From Loktanella sp. Alg231-35 (lineage in GTDB: Bacteria; Pseudomonadota; Alphaproteobacteria; Rhodobacterales; Rhodobacteraceae), in NCBI RefSeq assembly GCF_900143545.1, contig NZ_FREV01000004.1:310001-374000 (forward strand): DNA of 64,000 nt, written 5' to 3'. Positions 52,166-59,596 of the stretch are shown piece by piece (the stretch's first letter is position 1; each line of letters starts with the position of its first letter). Below the pieces are notes generated by a model. The model was not told where the DNA came from and searched no databases. It saw only the letters and a program-made list of their open reading frames with translations. The translations under genes and the position numbers were made by a program.

Positions 52166-53233
52166 TTAGGTCTTCAGTGCTGGTTCGGTCTCAAGATCAG
52201 GCCAAATTCCATCACTTGTGGGCAGCCCGTCATCGAACTTTGACAGATAATCGAGCATCATCGGCCGGTTGTCGATGAACCCTTTGTAGGTCGCCAATTC
52301 CTCGGGCAGATCACGGATCACCCGGTGCAGGCGCCGCCCCCATTTTGGCGCGGTCATCAGGTCCTGAAAACTGCAAAGATAGCAGCGGATCGGAAAGACC
52401 AGCGCGTTAGAGCGTGGCAGACGGAAGAAGGTCTGCAACTCGACCCTCAAATGCTGTTTTGCGCCGATATTTTCGGGCGTCAGCGTCGTCTTTTGGATGC
52501 CCCATTTGTGGTAATTCTCGGGGCTGGTATCCAAAAGCGGGTTCACCGTCATTGTCCAGTTAAGGCGTCGCGCGGGCGCGCCCTGTTGAATGTTCAGCAG
52601 GAACTTGAGCGCGCGCACAAAGATGCCCTTTTCATGGGCCAGCGGCACTGGCGCGTGCCACTCAAAGAAGTTCATTCCGATGTCAAAATCCAGCGACCAA
52701 TCGGCCTGCGTGGTCACCATGCCCGCGTCCATCCAAAGGTTATCATCGCGCTGATCCAGCACGCAGAAATCGCCCTGAGCCTGCCGAGTGATATACTCCA
52801 TCGGGCCGTAAGGCAGCGTGGTTTCATCCAGAAACACAAAGCTGTCGTCGATGCCCAGCGGCTTGTTCACCCAGCGCCAGTTGTTTCCGTCGCGGTGCAG
52901 TTCGAACAGATCTGGATAGTCCTCGGACTTACTGACCATGATCAGCTCCAGCAGGTCCCAACCCGCAAGCGTCATATGTGGCAAGGACTGGCAGCGCAGC
53001 GGGTCGTCGGCCAGCACCATCGCCCGGTCACGCATCTCGGCCACATAGTGTTCATCGACGTCGAAGCGTTTTTCATAGACGCTGTCTACAGGGCCGCCCC
53101 GGTGTTGCTCCATGTTGACCGAGTACATGTAGCTGTCTTCATGGAACGGAAATGGAAAGCGCTTGATTGCCCTGTCGGAGTTGAAAAAGGAGTAATCGTC
53201 GCGGAATGTTTCGTCGTTGAATTGAATGGTCAT
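52166..53233 (-). CDS. dmmC: Heme-dependent oxidative N-demethylase subunit (DUF3445), dimethylamine monooxygenase DmmC
   Basis: A 355-residue protein of the DUF3445 family, whose characterised members are PAS-fold heme oxidases that demethylate amines. It starts MTIQFNDETFRDDYSFFNSD and has the conserved regions LPHMTLAGWDLLELIMVSK and ALVFPIRCYLCSFQDLM. In the dmm operon it is the heme catalytic subunit acting on dimethylamine with the DmmB reductase. ATG at 53233 is one base after the dmmB stop; the frame extends to 53320 inside dmmB. The A/B/C lettering is inferred from gene order D-A-B-C; the function is stronger than the letter. Confidence 0.8.
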   Translation of the reverse strand: MTIQFNDETFRDDYSFFNSDRAIKRFPFPFHEDSYMYSVNMEQHRGGPVDSVYEKRFDVDEHYVAEMRDRAMVLADDPLRCQSLPHMTLAGWDLLELIMVSKSEDYPDLFELHRDGNNWRWVNKPLGIDDSFVFLDETTLPYGPMEYITRQAQGDFCVLDQRDDNLWMDAGMVTTQADWSLDFDIGMNFFEWHAPVPLAHEKGIFVRALKFLLNIQQGAPARRLNWTMTVNPLLDTSPENYHKWGIQKTTLTPENIGAKQHLRVELQTFFRLPRSNALVFPIRCYLCSFQDLMTAPKWGRRLHRVIRDLPEELATYKGFIDNRPMMLDYLSKFDDGLPTSDGIWPDLETEPALKT

Positions 53234-53234
53234 A

Positions 53235-54197
53235 TCAGCGGTCCAATACCAGTGTTTTGCCTTCAAAGCGGCTGACGCAGGGCATGATCTTTTCGCCGTT
53301 TGCGTGTTCATCATCATCAAGCCAGTGATCGCGGTGGATGAAGTTGCCAGTGTAGTCGATCACCCGCGTCTCGCACTGCCCGCAAGCGCCACCACGACAG
53401 AGGTAAGGCGCGTCCACACCTGCGCGCTCTATCGCTTCCAGCAGACTTTCGGTCTCACCAACCTGAATAACCTTGTTCGAGACGGCCAGTTTCACCTCAA
53501 ACGGCTTACCCGGCTGCGGGGCAAGGAATTCTTCATAATGTACCGCCTCACGTGGCCAACCTTCGGCAGTTGCGGTACCGCGCACCCACTCAATCATGCC
53601 CTTGGGGCCGCAGACATATACGTGGGTGCCCAAAGGTTGCCCGTCCAGCAAGTTGACCAGATCAATCTTATCGTTCTGATCATCGTAGTAGATGTGCGTC
53701 TCGTTCGGGTGATGGTTTGTCAGCTCATCCACGTAAGACCCAAGGCTTTCAGTGCGGCAGGCATAGTGGAGTTCCCAATTGCCATTGAACCGCTCTAACT
53801 GTTTGATCTGCGCCAGAAACGGCGTGATCCCGATGCCTCCGGCCAGAAACAGGTGCTTTTTCGCGCGCAAATCAAGGCTGAACAGATTGACCGGGTAAGA
53901 GATGGTCATCTCATCCCCAACCTTCACCCGTTGATGCATAAAGAGTGACCCTCCGCGCCCTTCATCATCACGGCGTACAGAAATGGTATAGGCCGATTGA
54001 TCCATCGGATCAGACATCAGCGAATAGGGATTCAGGCGAGTGATATCTCCGTCCCGCATCTCAACCACGGTGTGTGCGCCACCCGAAAAGGTTGGTAATC
54101 GACCACCATCAACACGCGCGAACTTGAAGCGCGTCACCAGCTCATTCAGGGGGACAATATCCGTCACTTTGACGGCAATTTTTTCTGCGCCGCTCAT
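53235..54197 (-). CDS. dmmB: PDR/VanB-type flavin and 2Fe-2S oxidoreductase, dimethylamine monooxygenase DmmB
   Basis: A 320-residue electron-transfer subunit. Phthalate-dioxygenase-reductase layout: FMN-binding beta barrel (RLNPYSL near 54-60), NAD-binding domain (FLAGGIGITPFLAQI near 117-131; VYVCGPKGMI), and a C-terminal plant-type 2Fe-2S domain (CRGGACGQC and a final Cys in MPCVSRF). It would pass electrons from NAD(P)H to the heme subunit DmmC. It overlaps dmmA by ATGA. A stand-alone VanB reductase is the only alternative, and context rejects it. Confidence 0.87.
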   Translation of the reverse strand: MSGAEKIAVKVTDIVPLNELVTRFKFARVDGGRLPTFSGGAHTVVEMRDGDITRLNPYSLMSDPMDQSAYTISVRRDDEGRGGSLFMHQRVKVGDEMTISYPVNLFSLDLRAKKHLFLAGGIGITPFLAQIKQLERFNGNWELHYACRTESLGSYVDELTNHHPNETHIYYDDQNDKIDLVNLLDGQPLGTHVYVCGPKGMIEWVRGTATAEGWPREAVHYEEFLAPQPGKPFEVKLAVSNKVIQVGETESLLEAIERAGVDAPYLCRGGACGQCETRVIDYTGNFIHRDHWLDDDEHANGEKIMPCVSRFEGKTLVLDR

Positions 54198-54790
54198 TCG
54201 TAAATCCCCTTTGGTTCGGGCACGTTGCCAGGGTCTTCGGCGTCGATGCAGACACCTTGATAGGCGGCCAACCTACGTGAATAGTGATCCCGCACAAACA
54301 GGTTCAACCCGCAATGCGCGCAGACAAACGGGTCGGTTTCGACATCTTCAGTGATCCCTTTGCAATGCACGCATTGAATCCGGCGTGCCGTTGATCCGCG
54401 ATGCTCTGTCTGGATTGCCGTATGGGGAATACCCGCCTGCATGGCGGCATTCTGCGCCTGCCCCATCAGACCTTCCGTACCTGCAAGATAGACCTGCAAT
54501 CCCATCTTGGCATCAGCCAGCGCCTTGTGGATACGCTGCTCTGCCGCACCGTATGACGGACCCGCATAGAAAGATGCGGCGTTGAGGCCACGCAGCTTGT
54601 CCTCAAACGCCGCCCCTTTGGGAATATAGACGATGTGGGCCTTTGCCATCATGGCAGGCGTGGCGACATCCAGAATGGCCTCGGCACCTTCGGCATCTGC
54701 GATCAGCAGATGTGCGGCGCCATCGCGTTGTTCGAGAGTGCCATAGACCGGGCGACTTCGAATGCTTTGTGGAAACGTGAATTTAGACAT
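54194..54790 (-). CDS. dmmA: Dimethylamine monooxygenase subunit DmmA-like protein
   Basis: A 198-residue protein with an N-terminal Rossmann-like part (IVYIPKGAAFEDKLRGLNAASFYAGPSYGAAEQ) and a C-terminal zinc- or rubredoxin-like CVHC...CAHC pair (about 145-170). Databases call this family DmmA-like, the small subunit of dimethylamine monooxygenase. It is the first gene of the dmmABC set, 52 bases downstream of dmmD with a strong hairpin between them, and overlaps dmmB by 4 bases. Confidence 0.82.
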   Translation of the reverse strand: MSKFTFPQSIRSRPVYGTLEQRDGAAHLLIADAEGAEAILDVATPAMMAKAHIVYIPKGAAFEDKLRGLNAASFYAGPSYGAAEQRIHKALADAKMGLQVYLAGTEGLMGQAQNAAMQAGIPHTAIQTEHRGSTARRIQCVHCKGITEDVETDPFVCAHCGLNLFVRDHYSRRLAAYQGVCIDAEDPGNVPEPKGIYE

Positions 54791-54807
54791 ATCAGTCCTT
54801 TGGAATG

Positions 54808-54834
54808 AAAAAGGCGCGCAGTGCCCTGCGCGCC
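54808..54834 (-). terminator. Intrinsic terminator-like hairpin between dmmD and dmmABC
   Basis: Read on the minus strand: perfect 9-bp stem GGCGCGCAG / CTGCGCGCC with a 4-base loop GGCA, followed immediately by TTTTT. It lies 8 bases after the dmmD stop and before the dmmA start, so it would reduce transcription into dmmABC unless antitermination or a separate promoter is used. Confidence 0.8.
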
Positions 54835-54842
54835 CGATCCGA

Positions 54843-55991
54843 TCAGCCCTTTGCAGCGCGAATCGATTTGTCTTTGTCGTAGAATGGCATTTCTTCCGCG
54901 GTTGCGGCCAGTTCCGTACCGTCTGGTTGCTTGACCGTCAGCTTGGTGCCCGGCTTGGCCGCATCCGGTGCAATCCGCGCAATCGCGACGCTGTAGTTGT
55001 TCAACTCGGACGACAGTCCGTAGGTGATGACGCCAATGTCTTTGCCGTCACGCAACACGCGCGCGCCCATCTCCATCTGATCCATGCTGTCAGACAACTG
55101 CACGCCGTAAATCTTAAAGCGCTCCTTGCCCTGCATGGCATAGTGGTTTTCGGCGCCGACAAAACCTTCCTTGCCAGGGGACACGGTGAACTCCAGACCA
55201 AGCTCCCACAGAGTGTCACCGCAGGGTTCATCATCGAATGGGAAGGTTTCGGAATTGTCACCGGGATAGAACAGCAAGTAGCTTTCGATGCGCAGCATAT
55301 CGAGCGTGCTGAACTGGACTGGGCGGACGCCCATACCTTTGCCCGCTTCTAGAATGCTGTCCCAGAGATGCGTGGCATCTTTTGCACGGCAGAATATCTC
55401 GTATCCACGCTCACCGGTGTAGCCGGTGCGCGAGATCATGACATCACGACCATAGAGGCGCGTCTGCATAAGGCCAAAGTAAGCCAGATCCCGGATAGCG
55501 GGGATTTCTTTGGCCAAGAGATCAACGGAAACAGGCCCCTGCAAGGACATATCGTGCAGATCGTCGTCAAACAGGATTTCGCAGTTCTTGCCCGCCGCAA
55601 CAGACGCCAACTGCTCCATCCCCGTGCCGGTACCATGCACGACCATCCATGAGTTCACGGCGAGGTGGTAGATAATGCAGTCATCAATAAACAACCCGCG
55701 ATCATTCAGGATTGAGGCATATGTTGATCGGCCGGGGGCGATTTTTTCGACGTTCCGGGTTGTCACACGGTCAATGACATAGGCCGCGTCTGCGCCGACA
55801 ACATGGACCTTCTTGAGACCAGAGACATCCATGAGGCCCGCCTTGGTGCGGATCGCCTCATAATCGGCTTTGGCACGCTCGGGCGTATGATCGTAGAACC
55901 ACGCCGTGCCCATCCCGTTCCAGTCTTCGAGTTCACCCCCGATTTCGGCGTGGCGATGTGCAAGTGCCGACGATCTCCAAAGAATGGCCAT
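54843..55991 (-). CDS. dmmD: GcvT-family aminomethyltransferase-like protein DmmD
   Basis: A 382-residue glycine-cleavage T-protein relative. GcvT folate-binding domain: GLMDVSGLKKVHVVGADAAYVIDRVTTRNV, then RTGYTGERGYEIFCRAKDA, and PCGDTLWELGLEFTVSPGKEGFVGAE. It should transfer the C1 group released by dimethylamine oxidation to tetrahydrofolate, as proposed for DmmD. The DMSP demethylase DmdA is also of this family, but the dmm neighbours favour DmmD. First gene of the leftward arm, divergent from amt over 242 bases. Confidence 0.82.
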   Translation of the reverse strand: MAILWRSSALAHRHAEIGGELEDWNGMGTAWFYDHTPERAKADYEAIRTKAGLMDVSGLKKVHVVGADAAYVIDRVTTRNVEKIAPGRSTYASILNDRGLFIDDCIIYHLAVNSWMVVHGTGTGMEQLASVAAGKNCEILFDDDLHDMSLQGPVSVDLLAKEIPAIRDLAYFGLMQTRLYGRDVMISRTGYTGERGYEIFCRAKDATHLWDSILEAGKGMGVRPVQFSTLDMLRIESYLLFYPGDNSETFPFDDEPCGDTLWELGLEFTVSPGKEGFVGAENHYAMQGKERFKIYGVQLSDSMDQMEMGARVLRDGKDIGVITYGLSSELNNYSVAIARIAPDAAKPGTKLTVKQPDGTELAATAEEMPFYDKDKSIRAAKG

Positions 55992-56100
55992 TGGTCTCTC
56001 CCAGTCATGATTTTTGGTTTTCCTAATTGAGACTCAGGTGGTCTCCAAAAGCAAGACTGTTAGTCAAAAAAGTTTCCTGTCAGGCAACCGGAATTTGGGT

Positions 56101-56127
56101 TCTCGGCGGGCCCCAGCAGCGCCGAGA
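56101..56127. promoter_or_regulatory. Hairpin in the dmmD/amt divergent control region
   Basis: Arms TCTCGGCG and CGCCGAGA around an 11-base loop. It sits 110 bases from the dmmD start and 107 bases from amt, roughly central. It could be an operator for the flanking regulators or a structure in the amt leader. Confidence 0.45.
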
Positions 56128-56193
56128 GCATACCGACTATTGACAGATCGGCCCAATTCAGTGTGATCTTTGAGGAAAAAATTATTACTGGTA

Positions 56194-56206
56194 GGCAAAA
56201 ATTGCC
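56194..56206. promoter_or_regulatory. Palindrome GGCAAAAATTGCC upstream of amt
   Basis: Arms GGCAA and TTGCC with an AAA centre, 28 bases before the amt start codon. A possible operator near the start of transcription. I tested it as a sigma-54 site and it does not fit (spacing wrong). Confidence 0.35.
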
Positions 56207-56233
56207 ACCACCATCAACAGGGGAGACTGTAAA

Positions 56234-57598
56234 GTGGATGGAAATCTAAACGCTCTAACGACCGTATTTACCGAGTTTTATTACTGGGTCACGGTTGTTT
56301 TCATGTTCCTGATTCATGTGGGGTTCTGCATGTATGAAGTTGGCGCTAGCCGTGCTCGGAATCACATGCATACCTTGATGAAGAACATCATGATCATCCC
56401 TTTGGTGACGGTCACATTCTTCTTCTTTGGCTGGTGGATCTACTGGGCATTTCCAAATTTCTGGATTTTCGGCGGTTCGCTGGATCTTGAAAGTGGTGCG
56501 GCGAATCTGCCGTGGTCTGAGAATATGGGCACAAACCTGGGGGATCGCATCACAGGTGTGTTCTGGGCCGCGTTCCTGCTATTCTCGTGGACGGCCGCAT
56601 CCATCGTTTCTGGATCAGTGATTGAACGTATCCGTTCGTCCGCGCTTTGGGTTCACGCTGTTCTGATCGGTTCGGTCTTTTGGATCATCGATGCAGCTTG
56701 GGGCTGGCACTATGCCGGTTGGATGGTGCAGAAACTTGGCTACCACGATGCTTATGCCTCTGGTGTGATCCACGCCATTGCGGGCGGTTATGCCTTGGGT
56801 GTGCTCATGGTTCTGGGGCCGCGTATCGGTAAGTTTGCCAAAGACGGTACGCCGCGCGACATTCCTCCGCATAATCCATGGTTGCTGACAATCGGGATTT
56901 TCCTGATCTACACCGGTTTCTGGGGCTTTTATGCCGCGTGCAACGTGCCTGCGATTTCGCCAGAGGCGATCGGTGGTCAGATCACAGGGACAACCTGGAC
57001 AGCAACAAACATCTATCTCGCGCCGACCTCATTGTCCGCGATCACGTTCAACTTCCTTATGTCACTGTCAGGTGGCCTGATGGCAGCGTATGTGGTGTCG
57101 AAGGGTGATGCGTTCTGGACATTCTCTGGCGGTTTGGCCGGGATCATTACGGCCTCTGCCGGCAATGACCTGTACCACCCAATTCAAGCCATGATCATTG
57201 GCGCTGTTGGTGTCGTGATTGTCTACAAGTTGCACTACTGGGTCGAACGCCGCTTCAAGCTGGATGACGCAGTTGGCGCTGTTGCGGTGCATGGTTATGC
57301 GGGCTTTGTCGGTTTGGTTATCTCAGGCTTTGTCCTTTGGGGTGTCCCAAGCTCGCCTTTCGAAGGCTATGCGACAATCAACCCTCTTGGTCAGTTCCTT
57401 GGTGCTGTGATCATGTTCTTTGTATTGGGTTTCCTGCCCGGTTTTGTGGTCTCGAAACTGCAAGCCAAAGCCGGTGTGCTGCGCATCCCGGAAGAGGTCG
57501 AATTGCAAGGTCTCGATTACGCCGAGCATCACGCCTACGAAGATGCAAAAGCGCAGATCATCGACGCTGACAGGGCCGCCCTCGCGGCCAAATCCTAA
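56234..57598 (+). CDS. amt: Ammonium transporter (Amt family)
   Basis: A 454-residue membrane channel of about 11 helices. The FLIHVGFCMYEVGASRARNH entry and the pore region HAIAGGYALGVLMVLGPRIG, with the second pore His (VHGYAGFVGL), are visible. It imports ammonium or, possibly, methylammonium. Start is GTG at 56234, 7 bases after GGGAGA. It heads the rightward methylamine arm, which fits recapture of ammonium released from methylamines. The acidic, His-rich C-terminal tail (EVELQGLDYAEHHAYEDAKA) is typical of family members regulated by PII proteins. Confidence 0.94.
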   Translation: MDGNLNALTTVFTEFYYWVTVVFMFLIHVGFCMYEVGASRARNHMHTLMKNIMIIPLVTVTFFFFGWWIYWAFPNFWIFGGSLDLESGAANLPWSENMGTNLGDRITGVFWAAFLLFSWTAASIVSGSVIERIRSSALWVHAVLIGSVFWIIDAAWGWHYAGWMVQKLGYHDAYASGVIHAIAGGYALGVLMVLGPRIGKFAKDGTPRDIPPHNPWLLTIGIFLIYTGFWGFYAACNVPAISPEAIGGQITGTTWTATNIYLAPTSLSAITFNFLMSLSGGLMAAYVVSKGDAFWTFSGGLAGIITASAGNDLYHPIQAMIIGAVGVVIVYKLHYWVERRFKLDDAVGAVAVHGYAGFVGLVISGFVLWGVPSSPFEGYATINPLGQFLGAVIMFFVLGFLPGFVVSKLQAKAGVLRIPEEVELQGLDYAEHHAYEDAKAQIIDADRAALAAKS

Positions 57599-57615
57599 CG
57601 AAAGGAAGATAACAA

Positions 57616-57831
57616 ATGTCTACTATTGGATATGAAAGCTGGGCGGTTGACCTCGCTGATGTTGGTGCCGTCTACCCTTTCCAGGGTTGGGAAGTCGCGA
57701 TGACGATCATTGGTGTTGCCTTCTGGCTCGGCTGGCACCGGATTCAATTCGTGCGCGAAGGCAAGCACCTTGAAGAGGCGCGCCAAATGGGCGAGCGGGA
57801 CAAGATCGAAAAGATGCTGGAACGCTACTAA
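57616..57831 (+). CDS. Small single-helix membrane protein between amt and mgsA
   Basis: A 71-residue protein, MSTIGYESWAVDLADVG..., with one hydrophobic segment (WEVAMTIIGVAFWLGWHRI, about 25-43) and a charged, helical C-terminus (EARQMGERDKIEKMLERY). AAAGGAAG precedes the ATG. It is 17 bases after the amt stop, so it is cotranscribed. I recognise no family. Position and topology make it a candidate accessory subunit or regulator of the Amt channel. Confidence 0.75.
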   Translation: MSTIGYESWAVDLADVGAVYPFQGWEVAMTIIGVAFWLGWHRIQFVREGKHLEEARQMGERDKIEKMLERY

Positions 57832-57840
57832 AGTACGATC

Positions 57841-57867
57841 CGGGCGGCCAGAAAACTGGGCCGCCCG
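57841..57867 (+). terminator. GC-rich hairpin after amt and the small membrane gene
   Basis: Stem CGGGCGGC / GCCGCCCG with an 11-base loop, 9 bases after the small gene's stop. No T-run follows (ATATTACC), so it is a partial terminator or mRNA-stabilising end that could set amt-versus-mgs expression ratios. Confidence 0.55.
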
Positions 57868-57968
57868 ATATTACCTAGGGGAAATTTTTATTCCTCATGG
57901 TTGAGGGTGTAGTGCTTAGCTGTTAGCCTTCGAATCAATAGAGCTCCACCCCTGAAAGGACAGCGCAG

Positions 57969-58898
57969 ATGTGCGGAATTGTTGGGTTATTCCTCAAGGA
58001 CAAATCACTTGAACCTCAGCTGGGTGAGCTGCTGACAGCTATGCTGATCACCATGACGGATCGCGGCCCAGACAGTGCCGGGATTGCTATTTATGGTGAT
58101 GAATGGAAAGGCCGCAGCAAGATGACGGTGCAGGCCGCTGACCCTGATGCTGCATTTCCCGGACTGGACCAAGCGCTAAGCAATGCCATCGGTGGCAAGG
58201 TCAAGATGTCAGTGAAAAGCACCCATGCGATCCTTGATATTCCGGCCCGGTCAACGGCGCAGGTGCGCACAGCTTTACACAACATCAACCCCAACATTCG
58301 CCTGATGAGCCGTGGCGACACGCTTGAAATCTACAAAGAAGTGGGCCTGCCCAAGGATGTGGCAGAACGCTTTGATATTTCTAAAATGTCCGGCACGCAC
58401 GGGATTGGCCACACGCGTATGGCCACTGAATCAGCGGTGACGACTATGGGTGCCCACCCCTTTAATACGGGCGATGACCAGTGCCTTGTACATAACGGAT
58501 CGCTCTCCAACCACAATTCGTTGCGCCGCAAGCTGCGCCGCGAGGGGATTCACATCGAAACCGAGAATGACACCGAAGTGGGCGCTGCCTATCTGACGTG
58601 GCAGATGCAGAACGGGGCGACGCTTGGTGAGGCTCTGGAAAGCAGCCTTGATGACCTTGATGGGTTCTTTACCTTTGTTGTCGGTACCAAAGACGGTTTT
58701 GGCGTTGTGCGCGACCCGATTGCCTGCAAGCCGGCGGTGATGGCCGAAACCGATCAATATGTGGCCTTTGGCTCGGAATACCGGGCGCTTGTTGACCTGC
58801 CGGGCATCGAAGATGCGCGCGTTTGGGAACCCGAACCCGCAACTGTCTATTTCTGGAGCCACAACGCAGCCCCAACATCGAACGAAAAGGCCGCCTGA
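57969..58898 (+). CDS. mgsA: N-methylglutamate synthase subunit A (glutamine-amidotransferase-like)
   Basis: A 309-residue Ntn-hydrolase resembling the glutaminase domain of glutamate synthase. The catalytic N-terminal Cys (Met-Cys-Gly-Ile-Val-Gly) becomes residue 1 after Met removal; TDRGPDSAG and HTRMATESAVT follow in order. With MgsB and MgsC it forms N-methylglutamate synthase, which in the GMA pathway makes N-methylglutamate. The close paralogue is rhizobial GlxB; neighbouring gmaS, tmm and dmm genes favour mgs. Preceded by GAAAGGA. Confidence 0.85.
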   Translation: MCGIVGLFLKDKSLEPQLGELLTAMLITMTDRGPDSAGIAIYGDEWKGRSKMTVQAADPDAAFPGLDQALSNAIGGKVKMSVKSTHAILDIPARSTAQVRTALHNINPNIRLMSRGDTLEIYKEVGLPKDVAERFDISKMSGTHGIGHTRMATESAVTTMGAHPFNTGDDQCLVHNGSLSNHNSLRRKLRREGIHIETENDTEVGAAYLTWQMQNGATLGEALESSLDDLDGFFTFVVGTKDGFGVVRDPIACKPAVMAETDQYVAFGSEYRALVDLPGIEDARVWEPEPATVYFWSHNAAPTSNEKAA

Positions 58899-58901
58899 TA
58901 C

Positions 58902-59585
58902 ATGCAAACAATCGACCTTCAAGACATCGGCCTGCGCGAAATGAACAAGACGTTGCATGCGCAAGCCGACACCACCAATCAGACCGCGTGGGAAATCGTG
59001 AACCCCAAGGGCGCACACGCGATTGCATGCGGGTTGGACGCACCCATCGAAGTGACGGTGAAGGGTTCAACCGGCTACTACTGTGCCGGGATGAACCAGC
59101 AGGCGACGGTGAACATTCACGGCTCTGCTGGCCCCGGCACAGGTGAAAACATCATGTCGGGCAAAATCATCATCGAAGGCGACGCAAGCCAGTATCTGGG
59201 TGCGACCGGTCACGGTGGGCTGATCGTGGTGAAGGGCAACGCATCATCGCGCTGCGGCATTTCAATGAAGGGCGTCAACATCGTCGTGCAAGGCAGTGTT
59301 GGGCACATGTCCGCATTCATGGGTCAATCCGGCAATCTGGTTGTTTGCGGTGATGCAGGCGATGCCTTGGGCGACAGTTGCTATGAGGCACGGTTTTTTG
59401 TGCGCGGCACAGTAAAATCACTGGGCGCCGATTGCGAAAAGAAAGAAATGCGTGCCGAGCACATCGAGATCCTCAAGGGGTTGCTGGATGAGGCAGGCAT
59501 AGACGCCGATCCATCGGAATTCACGCGCTACGGCTCTGCCCGCAACCTTTACAACTTCGACGTCGATAACGCCGGCGCTTACTAA
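58902..59585 (+). CDS. mgsB: N-methylglutamate synthase subunit B (GltB GXGXG domain)
   Basis: A 227-residue beta-helix protein matching the C-terminal GXGXG repeat domain of glutamate synthase, here as a separate gene. Repeating glycine-rich motifs are visible (GSTGYYCAGMNQQATVNIHG, YLGATGHGGLIVVKGNAS, GQSGNLVVCGDAGDALGD). A structural subunit of the Mgs complex. It starts 3 bases after the mgsA stop and is followed by mgsC after 11 bases. The alternative name is GlxC. Confidence 0.85.
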   Translation: MQTIDLQDIGLREMNKTLHAQADTTNQTAWEIVNPKGAHAIACGLDAPIEVTVKGSTGYYCAGMNQQATVNIHGSAGPGTGENIMSGKIIIEGDASQYLGATGHGGLIVVKGNASSRCGISMKGVNIVVQGSVGHMSAFMGQSGNLVVCGDAGDALGDSCYEARFFVRGTVKSLGADCEKKEMRAEHIEILKGLLDEAGIDADPSEFTRYGSARNLYNFDVDNAGAY

Positions 59586-59596
59586 GGATACCACCC

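Noticed and set aside
52325-53275. 316-codon open frame on the plus strand opposite dmmC
   Set aside because: Antisense to dmmC, which has strong family similarity; no promoter or ribosome-binding site.
56189-56206. Possible sigma-54 promoter upstream of amt (TGG ... TTGCC)
   Set aside because: The spacing between the GG and GC dinucleotides is 8 or 12 bases, not the required 10, and the rest of the consensus is absent.
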